A stretch of 15,607 nt of DNA from an uncultured Flavobacteriaceae bacterium (GTDB taxonomy: Bacteria > Bacteroidota > Bacteroidia > Flavobacteriales > Flavobacteriaceae): contig CALIIP010000112.1 in the NCBI GenBank assembly GCA_938018045.1, positions 1-15,607 of the forward strand. Reading direction: 5' to 3'. Shown piece by piece: positions 1 through 8,343 of the stretch. A program made the translations under genes and the position numbers. Below the pieces are notes generated by a model. It was given only the letters and a program-made list of their open reading frames with translations. It searched no databases and was not told the DNA's origin. Position 1 is the stretch's first letter. Every line of letters begins with the position of its first letter.

Positions 1-783
1 ACTCGCAAACCAAGAACAGGATTGATGAATCCATACATTTATGGAGATTATGACTTGGCCAATTCTTATGTGATTGGAGATAGAGCGACGGATATTGAAT
101 TGGCGACCAATTTAAAATCACAAGGAATATTTATAGGAGAAGAAAATTCAGAAGCTGTTTTAAGCACCACAAGTTGGGCGGATATCTATGCCTTTTTAAA
201 AGCAAAGCCACGAAAAGCATCAGTTACCAGAAAAACTAAAGAAACAGACATTGTAGTCACGGTGAATCTTGAAGGATCTGGACAATCAAAATTAGATACA
301 GGAATTGGTTTTTTTGATCATATGCTAGAGCAAATAGCAAAACATGGAAATCTTGATTTAGAAGTTGTTGTAAAAGGTGATTTAGAGATTGATGAGCATC
401 ACACAATTGAAGATGTTGCCATTACTTTGGGTGAAGCATTTATAAAAGCATTAGGAAGTAAAAAAGGAATTGAGCGCTATGGATTTTTATTACCAATGGA
501 TGATTGCTTGGCGCAAGTAGGAATAGATTTTGGAGGAAGACCATGGTTAGTCTGGGAAACAGAATTTAAACGTGAAATGGTAGGAGAAATGCCTACTGAA
601 ATGTTTATGCATTTCTTTAAATCGTTTAGTGATGCAGCCAAGTGTAATCTTAATATAAAAGCAGAAGGTGATAATGAACACCACAAGATTGAAGCAATTT
701 TTAAAGCATTTGCGAAGTCTATAAAAATGGCAGTAAAAGCAACAGGAAATTACAGTATTCCAAGTACAAAAGGAACCATATGA
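1..783 (+). CDS. hisB: Histidinol-phosphatase / imidazoleglycerol-phosphate dehydratase, bifunctional (5' partial)
   Basis: Bifunctional histidine-biosynthesis enzyme: imidazoleglycerol-phosphate dehydratase plus histidinol-phosphate phosphatase, cytosolic. The window opens inside the N-terminal HAD phosphatase domain. The first codons read TRKPRTG, the loop that follows the zinc-site cysteine in HisB, and GDRATD (nt 76-93) is the third HAD motif. The reading frame is open to base 1, so the TTG at 22 is not the true start. About 115-120 residues are missing compared with family length (around 375 aa). The dehydratase domain begins near nt 208. It carries both metal-binding motifs, DEHHTIED (391-414) and NEHHKIE (673-693), and the conserved GFFDHMLEQ segment (307-333). 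The stop overlaps the hisH start by 4 bp (ATGA). The call is secure. Confidence 0.97.
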   Translation, partial: TRKPRTGLMNPYIYGDYDLANSYVIGDRATDIELATNLKSQGIFIGEENSEAVLSTTSWADIYAFLKAKPRKASVTRKTKETDIVVTVNLEGSGQSKLDTGIGFFDHMLEQIAKHGNLDLEVVVKGDLEIDEHHTIEDVAITLGEAFIKALGSKKGIERYGFLLPMDDCLAQVGIDFGGRPWLVWETEFKREMVGEMPTEMFMHFFKSFSDAAKCNLNIKAEGDNEHHKIEAIFKAFAKSIKMAVKATGNYSIPSTKGTI

Positions 784-1358
784 TTGCAATTATAAAATAC
801 AATGCAGGAAATATAAAATCTGTTCAGAATGCTCTGAATAGATTGGGATATGAATCTGTGATTACGGATGATGTAGAGACGCTTTTAAATGCCGACAAAG
901 TGATTTTTCCTGGTGTTGGAGAAGCAAGTACAGCAATGAATTATTTGAAAGAAAAAGGATTAGATGAAGTGATACAATCTATAAAACAACCTTTTTTGGG
1001 TATTTGCCTAGGCTTACAACTTATGTGTAAAAGTAGCGAAGAGGGAAATACAGAATGCTTAGGTATTTTTGATGCAACAGTAAAATTATTTCCTCCTGAA
1101 GAAAAAGTGCCGCATATGGGATGGAATAACTTTGAAAACTTACAAGGAGAATTATTTGAAGGAGTAGATATAAATGATAATGTTTACTATGTGCACAGTT
1201 ATTATGCAGAGTCTTGCAAAGAGACTGTTGCAATGTGTGATTATATAAAACCTTTTAGTGCAGCATTGCAAAAAGATAATTTTTATGCGACTCAATTTCA
1301 CCCAGAAAAATCAGCATCTATAGGTGAACAAATACTAAAAAACTTTTTAAAACTATGA
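780..1358 (+). CDS. hisH: Imidazole glycerol phosphate synthase, glutaminase subunit
   Basis: Class I glutamine amidotransferase subunit of imidazole glycerol phosphate synthase. It hydrolyses glutamine and passes ammonia to HisF, which is encoded two genes downstream. All parts of the catalytic triad are visible: Cys76 in the nucleophile elbow FLGICLGLQ, and His174 and Glu176 in QFHPEKS. The oxyanion segment PGVGEAS (residues 44-50) is also present. At 192 aa it has normal length. The ATG at 780 overlaps the hisB stop in an ATGA, which fixes the start and implies translational coupling, and the 3' end overlaps hisA in the same way. Nothing is missing. Confidence 0.97.
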   Translation: MIAIIKYNAGNIKSVQNALNRLGYESVITDDVETLLNADKVIFPGVGEASTAMNYLKEKGLDEVIQSIKQPFLGICLGLQLMCKSSEEGNTECLGIFDATVKLFPPEEKVPHMGWNNFENLQGELFEGVDINDNVYYVHSYYAESCKETVAMCDYIKPFSAALQKDNFYATQFHPEKSASIGEQILKNFLKL

Positions 1359-2068
1359 GAATAATACCAGCAATAGATATCATAGATGGCAAATGTGTCA
1401 GACTGTCGAAAGGGGATTACAACACGAAAATAATCTATAATGAAAACCCATTAGAAGTTGCTAAAGAATTTGAAGCAAACGGAATTCAATATTTACATTT
1501 AGTAGATCTTGATGGTGCAAAATCACAACATATTGTGAACCATAAAATTTTAGAAGGTATTTGTTCTAAAACCAATCTTAAGATTGATTTTGGCGGAGGA
1601 TTAAAGTCAGATGAAGACCTGAAAATTGCTTTTGAAAGTGGTGCAAATCAAATTACTGGCGGAAGCATTGCCGTAAAAAATCCAACCATTTTTAAAGGAT
1701 GGATAAAAAAATATGGAAGTGATAAAATTATTTTAGGAGCAGATTGCAGCAACAGAAAAATTGCAACAACAGGTTGGCTAGAAACATCAGAATTGGATGT
1801 TATTGAGTTTATCAAGCAATACGAACAAGAAGGTGTTAGTTACGTGATTTGTACTGATATTGCCAAAGATGGAATGCTACAAGGTACTTCCAACGAATTG
1901 TACAATGAAATCATGGCAACATCTAACGTGAAATTAATCGCAAGTGGAGGTGTTTCTAATCTGGATGATTTAATCCTATTAAAAGAAATGGGTTGTGAAG
2001 GAGCAATTGTTGGCAAAGCATTCTATGAAGGAAAAATCACGCTAAAACAATTGCAAGAATTATGTTGA
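1355..2068 (+). CDS. hisA: ProFAR isomerase (phosphoribosylformimino-5-aminoimidazole carboxamide ribotide isomerase)
   Basis: A (beta/alpha)8-barrel isomerase that opens the ribose ring of ProFAR to give PRFAR, the substrate of HisF/HisH. The N-terminal IPAIDIIDGKCVRL contains the catalytic Asp8. The second acidic position lies in CTDIAKDGM (residues 166-174). The phosphate-binding glycines appear as FGGGL (79-83) and ASGGV in the C-terminal half. Length is 237 aa, typical of HisA. It starts in a 4-bp ATGA overlap with hisH and overlaps hisF by 7 bp. It is distinguished from its paralogue hisF by the IPAIDI start, where HisF has IPCLDI. Confidence 0.97.
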   Translation: MRIIPAIDIIDGKCVRLSKGDYNTKIIYNENPLEVAKEFEANGIQYLHLVDLDGAKSQHIVNHKILEGICSKTNLKIDFGGGLKSDEDLKIAFESGANQITGGSIAVKNPTIFKGWIKKYGSDKIILGADCSNRKIATTGWLETSELDVIEFIKQYEQEGVSYVICTDIAKDGMLQGTSNELYNEIMATSNVKLIASGGVSNLDDLILLKEMGCEGAIVGKAFYEGKITLKQLQELC

Positions 2069-2817
2069 AAAAGAGAATTATTCCATGTTTGGACATTAAA
2101 GATGGAAGAACTGTCAAGGGAATCAACTTTGTAGACATCAAAGATGCAGGAGATCCTATCGAACTGGCAAAACAGTATGTTGAGCAAGGTGCAGATGAGT
2201 TGGTGTTTTTAGATATTACAGCAACTGTAGAAAATAGAAAAACGTTAGTTGACCTTGTACAACAAATCGCAAAAGAAATTAATATTCCGTTTACAGTTGG
2301 TGGCGGAATTAACTCTGTGGAAGATGTAAGCAACTTAATTAAGGCTGGAGCAGACAAAGTGAGTGTCAATTCATCAGCAGTAAAAAGACCTGAATTGATT
2401 ACAGAAATTGCGCAAGAATTTGGAAGTCAATGTATGGTTGTGGCAATCGACACAAAATTTGAAAATGATGAATGGAAGGTTTTCGTTCATGGAGGTAGAA
2501 CTCCTACTCCACTTAAAACGGTTGATTGGGCAAAGCAAATAGAAAAATTAGGTGGCGGAGAAATTCTGTTGACTTCTATGAATAATGATGGTACAAAAAA
2601 CGGATTTGCACTAGACATTACAAAGCAAGTAAGTGATGCCGTAAATATTCCTGTGATTGCGTCTGGAGGCGCAGGAAGTAAGAAACATTTTAAAGATGTT
2701 TTTGAGAAAACTGGAGCAACTGGAGGTTTGGCAGCAAGCATATTTCATTATGGAGAAATTCCAATTCCGGAGTTAAAAAAATATTTAAACGAACAAAAAA
2801 TAGCAATAAGAATATGA
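2062..2817 (+). CDS. hisF: Imidazole glycerol phosphate synthase, cyclase subunit
   Basis: Synthase subunit that uses ammonia from HisH to convert PRFAR into imidazole glycerol phosphate and AICAR. The two catalytic aspartates stand at their canonical positions, Asp11 in RIIPCLDIKDGR and Asp130 in VVAIDTK. Phosphate-binding glycine motifs are seen in TVGGGI (78-83) and ASGGAG in the C-terminal half. Length is 251 aa, typical for the family. The ATG at 2062 overlaps the end of hisA (ATGTTGA), and the stop overlaps hisIE by 4 bp. HisF and HisH are expected to form one complex from the same message. Confidence 0.98.
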   Translation: MLKKRIIPCLDIKDGRTVKGINFVDIKDAGDPIELAKQYVEQGADELVFLDITATVENRKTLVDLVQQIAKEINIPFTVGGGINSVEDVSNLIKAGADKVSVNSSAVKRPELITEIAQEFGSQCMVVAIDTKFENDEWKVFVHGGRTPTPLKTVDWAKQIEKLGGGEILLTSMNNDGTKNGFALDITKQVSDAVNIPVIASGGAGSKKHFKDVFEKTGATGGLAASIFHYGEIPIPELKKYLNEQKIAIRI

Positions 2818-3398
2818 AACTAGATTTTAAAAAAACAAACGGACTTATTCCTGTAATTATTCAAGATAATAATACACTTCAAGTATTGATGCTCGGTTAT
2901 ATGAATGAAGATGCATTGGCAAAAACGAAGGCCGAAAACAAAGTTACTTTTTATAGCAGAAGTAAAAAAAGACTTTGGACAAAAGGAGAAGAATCTGGAA
3001 ATTTTTTAGAAGTGATAGACCTTAAAATTGATTGTGACAATGACACTATTTTAATCAAAGTAACTCCTGCAGGACCAACATGTCACACAGGAAGTACTTC
3101 TTGTTTTAAAGAAGAAACAGCTAAAGGGTTTGTATATAATTTACAAGCAACTATTCACCAAAGGATTGATGAAAATGATGAGAATTCATATACCAATCAA
3201 CTTTATAAAAGAGGCATAAATAAAGTTGCCCAAAAAGTAGGTGAAGAAGCAGTAGAATTGATAATTGAAGCAAAAGATAATGATGACAAACTCTTTAAAG
3301 ATGAAGCAGCCGATTTATTATATCATTATTTGATACTCTTGAAAGCCAAAAATTTTACATTTGAAGAAATTGAGTCTGTTTTAAAAAAAAGAAGCTAA
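2814..3398 (+). CDS. hisIE: Bifunctional phosphoribosyl-AMP cyclohydrolase / phosphoribosyl-ATP pyrophosphatase
   Basis: Fused enzyme for the second and third steps of histidine synthesis. The N-terminal HisI domain (about residues 1-105) contains RLWTKGEESGN, the acidic magnesium site DCDND (73-77), and three cysteines, C74, C90 and C97. Their spacing of 16 and 7 matches the zinc ligands of known cyclohydrolases. The C-terminal HisE domain (about 110-194) shows the MazG-like helical motifs VGEEAVEL (142-149) and DEAADLLYH (163-171). Length is 194 aa, normal for the fusion. It is the last visible gene of the operon. The 143 bp that follow hold no clear hairpin terminator, only scattered AT-rich partial repeats. 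Confidence 0.97.
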   Translation: MKLDFKKTNGLIPVIIQDNNTLQVLMLGYMNEDALAKTKAENKVTFYSRSKKRLWTKGEESGNFLEVIDLKIDCDNDTILIKVTPAGPTCHTGSTSCFKEETAKGFVYNLQATIHQRIDENDENSYTNQLYKRGINKVAQKVGEEAVELIIEAKDNDDKLFKDEAADLLYHYLILLKAKNFTFEEIESVLKKRS

Positions 3399-3515
3399 AT
3401 AAACTAACGAAAAACCTAGTTATAACATAAATGCTATTAACAAGTATAATAATAAAAAACATCACTGTATGGTTTTTGTATAGTTCGTTTTTTAGTAATT
3501 AGATAATATTTCTAA

Positions 3516-3523
3516 TATTTTTG
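3516..3523 (+). promoter_or_regulatory. Candidate -7 element (TAnnTTTG) for the GH16 gene
   Basis: TATTTTTG fits the Bacteroidota -7 consensus TAnnTTTG and would start transcription about 12 bases before the ATG at 3542. I see no TTG -33 element at the expected distance, and the region is AT-rich, so chance is a real alternative. Confidence 0.3.
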
Positions 3524-3541
3524 AAAAAAATATAGTAATTC

Positions 3542-5158
3542 ATGAGAAAACTTATAATATTTCTATTCATTTCATTTAGTATTACACTCAACTCACAAAC
3601 AGTTGAAGATGACTTTGAAGGAAGCGGAACAATTACTTCATGGTCTGGAGATGATTGTGGAATAAACACAAGTTTAACTAATCCGTACCAACAAGGAATA
3701 AACACTTCTAGCACAGTTTTAGAATACAACGACATTGGAGGTCAATATGCAAATGTTAGATTTGATGTGAGCCCAAATTTTGATTTAACAGTAAAAAATA
3801 GTTTTAGTTTAAAAATATATGTGCCTTCTAGTGGTTTAACTGGAAGTCAAACAAATCAAATTTCTCTAAAACTTCAAGATGGAACTTTAGGTTCACCATG
3901 GCTTACTCAATCAGAGGTTATTAAACCAATTATTTTAGATCAGTGGCAAGAAGTAACATTTAATTTTGAAACAGATGCTTTTATAAATTTAGATGGCAGT
4001 TCTCCACCTCCAATCCAAAGAACTGATTTTAATAGAGTTGTAATACAAGTAAATAGTGAAAATAATAATGATTTTGTATTAGCATATATAGATGATATTT
4101 TACATTTAGATATAGTTCCAAATGATCCTGTCTATGATAATTTAGTTTGGTTTGACGAATTTGATGGCAACGGAGCAATTGACTCTAATAAATGGCATCA
4201 TCAAACACAAATACCTTCAGGAGGAAGTTGGTATAATGGAGAGATACAACATTATACTGATAGAACTGATAATTCTAATGTTAGCGGCGGTTTTCTTTAT
4301 TTAACTGCTAAAGAAGAAGTTGGATACACTGACCAAGGTGTAACTAAAGATTATACTTCAGCTAGATTAAATTCAAAATTTGCATTTACGTTTGGGAAAA
4401 TAGAGATAAAAGCTCAATTACCAACAGGAGTTGGAACTTGGCCAGCAATTTGGATGCTTGGAAAAAACATTAACGAAGACGGTGCTTATTGGGACAATCA
4501 AGGGTTTGGAACTACTGGATGGCCTGCATGTGGAGAAATTGATATTATGGAGCATTGGGGAAATAATCAAAACTTTGTTCAAAGTGCTATGCACACACCA
4601 TCAAGCTCTGGAAATACAGTAAATAAAGGCGGACAAACTGTTAGCACAGCGTCTACTAATTTTCACATATACACATTAGAATGGTCTCCTGAAAAAATGG
4701 TTTTTAGTGTAGATGATGTTATACATTACACATACAATCCAGATCCAAAAACACCTAGTAATTGGCCTTTTACAGCCGAACAGTATATATTATTAAACAC
4801 TGCTGTTTTACCAGAAATTATTGGAACTGGATTTACAGAAAGTTCTATGATTATTGATTATGTAAGAGTATATCAAGAAAGTAATTTGTCAGTTTCTCAA
4901 TTTGATAAAATTAATAAAGTGCATGTCTATCCAAATCCTACTTCGAATGATTTAATTATTTCGCTAAAGAATGTAATAGATCAAAAAGTAAACATACATG
5001 TACTTGATGTAAATGGAAAAATCATTTCAGAAAAACAATATGATATCCAAAATGAACAAATTACTCATGACACTTCAAGTTTAAAAGTTGGAATGTATTA
5101 TATGAAACTTACTTTTGAAGATGGTACAAATACTTCATTTAAAGTAATAAAAAAATAA
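3542..5158 (+). CDS. Secreted GH16 endo-beta-1,3-glucanase (laminarinase-like) with T9SS sorting domain
   Basis: Secreted glycoside hydrolase of 538 aa. It has an N-terminal signal peptide (residues 1 to about 19), a beta-rich module (about 21-190) that looks like a jelly-roll carbohydrate-binding domain of unassigned family, a GH16 catalytic domain (about 198-446), and a C-terminal type IX secretion sorting domain (about 458-538, with VYPNPT near its start). The catalytic signature GEIDIMEHWG gives nucleophile Glu332, Asp334 and acid/base Glu337. GTWPAIWMLG (298-307) lines the cleft, as in laminarinases. Beta-1,3-glucan (laminarin) is the likely substrate, but mixed-linkage glucan cannot be excluded. 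It should be exported by Sec and then released or surface-anchored by T9SS. No SusC/SusD or other glycosidase gene lies beside it, so it appears to stand alone rather than in a polysaccharide utilization locus. Confidence 0.92.
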   Translation: MRKLIIFLFISFSITLNSQTVEDDFEGSGTITSWSGDDCGINTSLTNPYQQGINTSSTVLEYNDIGGQYANVRFDVSPNFDLTVKNSFSLKIYVPSSGLTGSQTNQISLKLQDGTLGSPWLTQSEVIKPIILDQWQEVTFNFETDAFINLDGSSPPPIQRTDFNRVVIQVNSENNNDFVLAYIDDILHLDIVPNDPVYDNLVWFDEFDGNGAIDSNKWHHQTQIPSGGSWYNGEIQHYTDRTDNSNVSGGFLYLTAKEEVGYTDQGVTKDYTSARLNSKFAFTFGKIEIKAQLPTGVGTWPAIWMLGKNINEDGAYWDNQGFGTTGWPACGEIDIMEHWGNNQNFVQSAMHTPSSSGNTVNKGGQTVSTASTNFHIYTLEWSPEKMVFSVDDVIHYTYNPDPKTPSNWPFTAEQYILLNTAVLPEIIGTGFTESSMIIDYVRVYQESNLSVSQFDKINKVHVYPNPTSNDLIISLKNVIDQKVNIHVLDVNGKIISEKQYDIQNEQITHDTSSLKVGMYYMKLTFEDGTNTSFKVIKK

Positions 5159-5178
5159 CCTATAATTAAGTTTGTTTT

Positions 5179-5213
5179 AAACCCGTTTTACTGAATAGCA
5201 AAACGGGTTTTTT
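5179..5213 (+). terminator. Intrinsic terminator after the GH16 gene
   Basis: A perfect 11-bp stem (AAACCCGTTTT at 5179-5189, AAAACGGGTTT at 5200-5210) with a 10-nt loop, followed by more T. It lies 21 bp after the GH16 stop and separates that gene from the DUF885 gene. Confidence 0.9.
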
Positions 5214-5349
5214 GAATTTTAATAATAACATCTTAGCATATAAACTAAAATAAATTATTTAAACGATTCTTATTTTGTTGATAAACGTCACCAAAATAAT
5301 ACTCTCTAAACTTTAATTCCCCATAAATCAACAATTAAATAAATCAAAC

Positions 5350-5357
5350 TATATTTG
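5350..5357 (+). promoter_or_regulatory. Candidate -7 element (TAnnTTTG) for the DUF885 gene
   Basis: TATATTTG matches TAnnTTTG exactly and sits 23 bp before the ATG at 5381, giving a short leader. The preceding gene ends in a terminator, so a promoter is needed in this gap. A clear TTG -33 element is not visible. Confidence 0.5.
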
Positions 5358-5380
5358 TAAAAAACTCAAAACCATCAATA

Positions 5381-7162
5381 ATGAAAAAAATATTTTTATT
5401 TAGTTTAATACTTTCAATTACACTCACTTCTTGTGAAAAAGAAGCAGAAAAAATTGACAAAGAAGCAATCAGTAACTCTTTCAATGAATTACTTGATAAC
5501 TACAATGAAGAAAGTTATAAATTATTTCCGCTAAACGCAACTTTTGCAGGAGATAACAGGTTCAACGATCAATTACCAAACGATTTATCAGATGAATTTA
5601 GAACAAAACTAAAAGCATTTTATACAGATACAAAAAACAATTTGGCAGCATTTAACGATGCAGATTTATCTGATTCTGAAAAAATGAGTAAAGCTGTTTT
5701 AACTTGGGATTGTGACATAAATATTGAGCGTTTAGGCTTTCGTGAAGACCTTACTCCTATCAATCAAATGTGGACGATGAACTTGATGTTCGGTCAGTTG
5801 GCAAGTGGTGCTGGAGCACAACCTTTTGCAACTGTTGAAGATTATAACAATTGGCTAAAAAGAGTTGATAATTATTTAGATTGGATGATTAGCACCGAAG
5901 AAAGAATGAAAGAAGGAATAAAATTAGGTCATGTTTTACCAAAATCATTGATCAAAAAAGTAATTCCGCAATTAAAATCTTTAACTGGTGATGTTCTTGA
6001 AGACCATTTATTTTATCAGCCAATAAAAAACCTTCCTGAAGGATTTTCTGATGAAGAAAAAGACAATTTAACCGATTCTTATACAGATATGGTTCTGAAT
6101 AAAATTGTTCCTGCTTATAAAAAATTACACGCTTTTATGAGTACAGATTATTTAGCCGCTGGAAGAACAACAAGCGGAATTGATGACACTCCAAACGGAG
6201 AAGCATATTACAATCATCAAATAAAAACGTACACAACTACCAATATGACTGCAGACGAAGTTCATCAACTTGGATTGAAAGAAGTAGCAAGAATATTGTC
6301 TGAAATGGAAAAAGTTAAAAAACAAGTTGGTTTTAAAGGTGATTTAAAATCTTTCTTCAATGATTTAAGAGGAAATAAAATCCTGATGCCTTATACTGAA
6401 CCTCAACAAATAATAGACAACTTCAATGCAATTCATGATAAAATGAAACCTCAAATTGAAAAACTGTTTGATGTAAAACCAAAAACTCCTTTTGAAGTTC
6501 GAAGAACAGAAGCATTTAGAGAAGCATCTGCAAGTGCAGAGTATAATCCTGGGTCGTTAGACGGCACAAGACCTGGAATTTTCTATGCTCCAATTCCTGA
6601 TGCAACAAAATATAATGTATTGGCAGATGAAGCATTATTTTTACACGAAGCAATTCCTGGACACCACTATCAAATTTCTTTAACACAAGAAAGTGATGTG
6701 TTGCCAGAATTTCGTAAAACATTATGGTACAGCGCTTATGGTGAAGGTTGGGCCTTATATACAGAGTCGCTTGGTAGCGAATTAGGTTTGTACACAGATC
6801 CTTATCAATATTTTGGAATGTTGGGTATGGAAATGCACAGAGCAATCAGATTGGTTGTTGATACTGGACTTCATTCTAAAGGATGGTCTCGTGAAAAAGC
6901 GATTCAATATTCGTTGGATAATGAGGCTGAATCTGAAGATAGCATCACACGTGAAATTGAGCGTTATATGGCAAATGCTGGTCAAGCATTGTCTTATAAG
7001 GTTGGTCAGTTAAAAATACGTGAACTACGTGCAAGAGCAGAAGAAACTTTGGGAGATAAATTTGAAATCAAAGAATTTCATAACGAAATTTTAGAAACTG
7101 GATGTATTCCTTTGGCATTATTGGAAGCAAAAATTGACACTTGGATTGCTTCTAAAAAGTAG
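5381..7162 (+). CDS. DUF885 family putative zinc metallopeptidase, lipoprotein
   Basis: A 593-aa lipoprotein of the DUF885 family. A signal peptide ends in a lipobox (LTSC, Cys18), so the mature protein should be lipid-anchored in the cell envelope. The family hallmarks are present: HEAIPGHH (residues 422-429, an HExxxGHH zinc-binding motif), and GEGWALYTE (454-462), which likely gives a further metal ligand. The segment RPGIFYAPIP (397-406) lies upstream, at about the place of the substrate-edge strand in gluzincin peptidases. Length is normal for the family. By family analogy it is a peptidase, but its substrate is unknown. It is monocistronic, with a candidate promoter upstream and a terminator at each end. 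Confidence 0.9.
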   Translation: MKKIFLFSLILSITLTSCEKEAEKIDKEAISNSFNELLDNYNEESYKLFPLNATFAGDNRFNDQLPNDLSDEFRTKLKAFYTDTKNNLAAFNDADLSDSEKMSKAVLTWDCDINIERLGFREDLTPINQMWTMNLMFGQLASGAGAQPFATVEDYNNWLKRVDNYLDWMISTEERMKEGIKLGHVLPKSLIKKVIPQLKSLTGDVLEDHLFYQPIKNLPEGFSDEEKDNLTDSYTDMVLNKIVPAYKKLHAFMSTDYLAAGRTTSGIDDTPNGEAYYNHQIKTYTTTNMTADEVHQLGLKEVARILSEMEKVKKQVGFKGDLKSFFNDLRGNKILMPYTEPQQIIDNFNAIHDKMKPQIEKLFDVKPKTPFEVRRTEAFREASASAEYNPGSLDGTRPGIFYAPIPDATKYNVLADEALFLHEAIPGHHYQISLTQESDVLPEFRKTLWYSAYGEGWALYTESLGSELGLYTDPYQYFGMLGMEMHRAIRLVVDTGLHSKGWSREKAIQYSLDNEAESEDSITREIERYMANAGQALSYKVGQLKIRELRARAEETLGDKFEIKEFHNEILETGCIPLALLEAKIDTWIASKK

Positions 7163-7184
7163 CAGTCAAAACATAAAATATCTT

Positions 7185-7222
7185 AAAACGATACCTGTAA
7201 TTATTTATTGGTATCGTTTTTT
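7185..7222 (+). terminator. Intrinsic terminator after the DUF885 gene
   Basis: A perfect 11-bp stem (AAAACGATACC at 7185-7195, GGTATCGTTTT at 7210-7220) with a 14-nt loop. The stem's closing T tract runs on to 7222. It lies 22 bp after the stop codon. Confidence 0.9.
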
Positions 7223-7251
7223 GTTTTATCAATAAATTCAGATTACCTTTA
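7220..7251 (+). promoter_or_regulatory. Weak candidate promoter for the kinase-like gene
   Basis: TTTG (7220-7223) and TACCTTTA (7244-7251), separated by 20 bp, resemble TTTG-N19-21-TAnnTTTG with one -7 mismatch. The -33 part overlaps the T tract of the preceding terminator. The implied leader before the ATG at 7275 is short, about 17 nt. Confidence 0.35.
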
Positions 7252-7274
7252 AATCAACTTTATCATAAGATTGA

Positions 7275-8336
7275 ATGGATAAAAAATTGATGTCAAAGAA
7301 AAAACCTGCTTATCCGATAAATAAGCAGTTAGCAAACTATCTAACCGAGAATAGTAGAAATATAAAAATTCCTATTTATTACGAAGATTTATTGCGTTTT
7401 CAAGGTGCTGTAGAGATTTATGACAAAAACGGAAATGATACGCTTTGGATAACTACTTATTTTGCAGAACACGAACGTGAAGAAATAGAAATGAGCCTAA
7501 AACGTATGTATACTATTTTACATGCTGATGGAAGTGACGAAGCCTTACAATACATTACAATTGATGCTATTGACTTTTGTACATTTGGCAACACAAAGCC
7601 TTTCCGAATAAAAGTTCGTAATATTTTGAATGATAATTACGTGTATCTATATATTAAAAAAGCAGATGCTTCACGTATTTACGGCTTGGAATTAGAACAC
7701 CTTTTATCTCCAAATCATATTAATTTCTTAGTTCACGGAGATACAATTATTGAAGAACATATTTCTGGAATCCCAGGAGATACATTTATCAAAGAACATC
7801 TTGATCAATGCACTGAACAAGACAAAAAAGCGATTGCAAAAGAGTTTGTAAAGTTTAATGAACGTTGTTTTATCCGCCTTCTAGGTGATATGCGTTCTTA
7901 TAATTATGTGATTGTATTGACGCATGATTTTGATAGAATCGATTACAGAATTAGAGCCATTGATTTTGATCAACAATCTTTTGAAGGGAATTCTAAGGTA
8001 TACAAGCCACAGTTTTTAAAAGAAAATAATAAACTTGTAGATATGACCTTGAGTTTATTGCAAGAGGAATCTATGGAGCAATATCGCAATGAAGAGCGTT
8101 CATTACTTGCAAAAAGAGCTGCAAGTGAATTTGATAGATTGACTGAACTATTAGATTGCATGAAAAATGACAAACTATCTACACCTTCTAAAATTAAAGA
8201 ATTAAAGGTTGAGTTGTTTAATTTAACAAAGGATGTTCATTTTAGAAGATCAAAAAATATGGGAGATATTGTTTCTAGCGCTCTCGACTTTGTAAAGCGT
8301 AATTATGAAAATATTAATCCGTATATAATTCGTTAG
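7275..8336 (+). CDS. Hypothetical protein with kinase-like signatures
   Basis: I do not recognise this 353-aa protein by name. It has no signal peptide or membrane segment and is probably cytosolic. The middle resembles a protein-kinase/aminoglycoside-phosphotransferase fold. A lysine strand YLYIKKAD (124-131) is followed by an acidic helix start GLELEHLL (137-144) and a hinge-like strand TIIEEHISGIPGD (157-169). A catalytic-loop-like GDMRSYN (204-210) gives D205-x4-N210, and IDFD (229-232) resembles a DFG/DFD metal-binding motif. The usual catalytic-loop His or Tyr is replaced (LLGD). The N-terminal 110 residues and the helical C-terminus (about 245-353) are unassigned. The ATG at 7275 is used; a second in-frame ATG at 7290 is possible. 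The gene is convergent with the anti-sigma gene, with only 7 bp between their stops. Confidence 0.8.
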   Translation: MDKKLMSKKKPAYPINKQLANYLTENSRNIKIPIYYEDLLRFQGAVEIYDKNGNDTLWITTYFAEHEREEIEMSLKRMYTILHADGSDEALQYITIDAIDFCTFGNTKPFRIKVRNILNDNYVYLYIKKADASRIYGLELEHLLSPNHINFLVHGDTIIEEHISGIPGDTFIKEHLDQCTEQDKKAIAKEFVKFNERCFIRLLGDMRSYNYVIVLTHDFDRIDYRIRAIDFDQQSFEGNSKVYKPQFLKENNKLVDMTLSLLQEESMEQYRNEERSLLAKRAASEFDRLTELLDCMKNDKLSTPSKIKELKVELFNLTKDVHFRRSKNMGDIVSSALDFVKRNYENINPYIIR

Positions 8337-8343
8337 ACGACTG

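Noticed and set aside
2037..2369. A 110-codon minus-strand open frame over hisF
   Set aside because: It is antisense to a catalytically complete hisF; its composition is a by-product of the hisF codons.
3399..3541. A possible terminator after hisIE formed by AAAAACC and GGTTTTT
   Set aside because: The arms are about 57 nt apart and only 7 bp long; no compact hairpin with a T tract is present.
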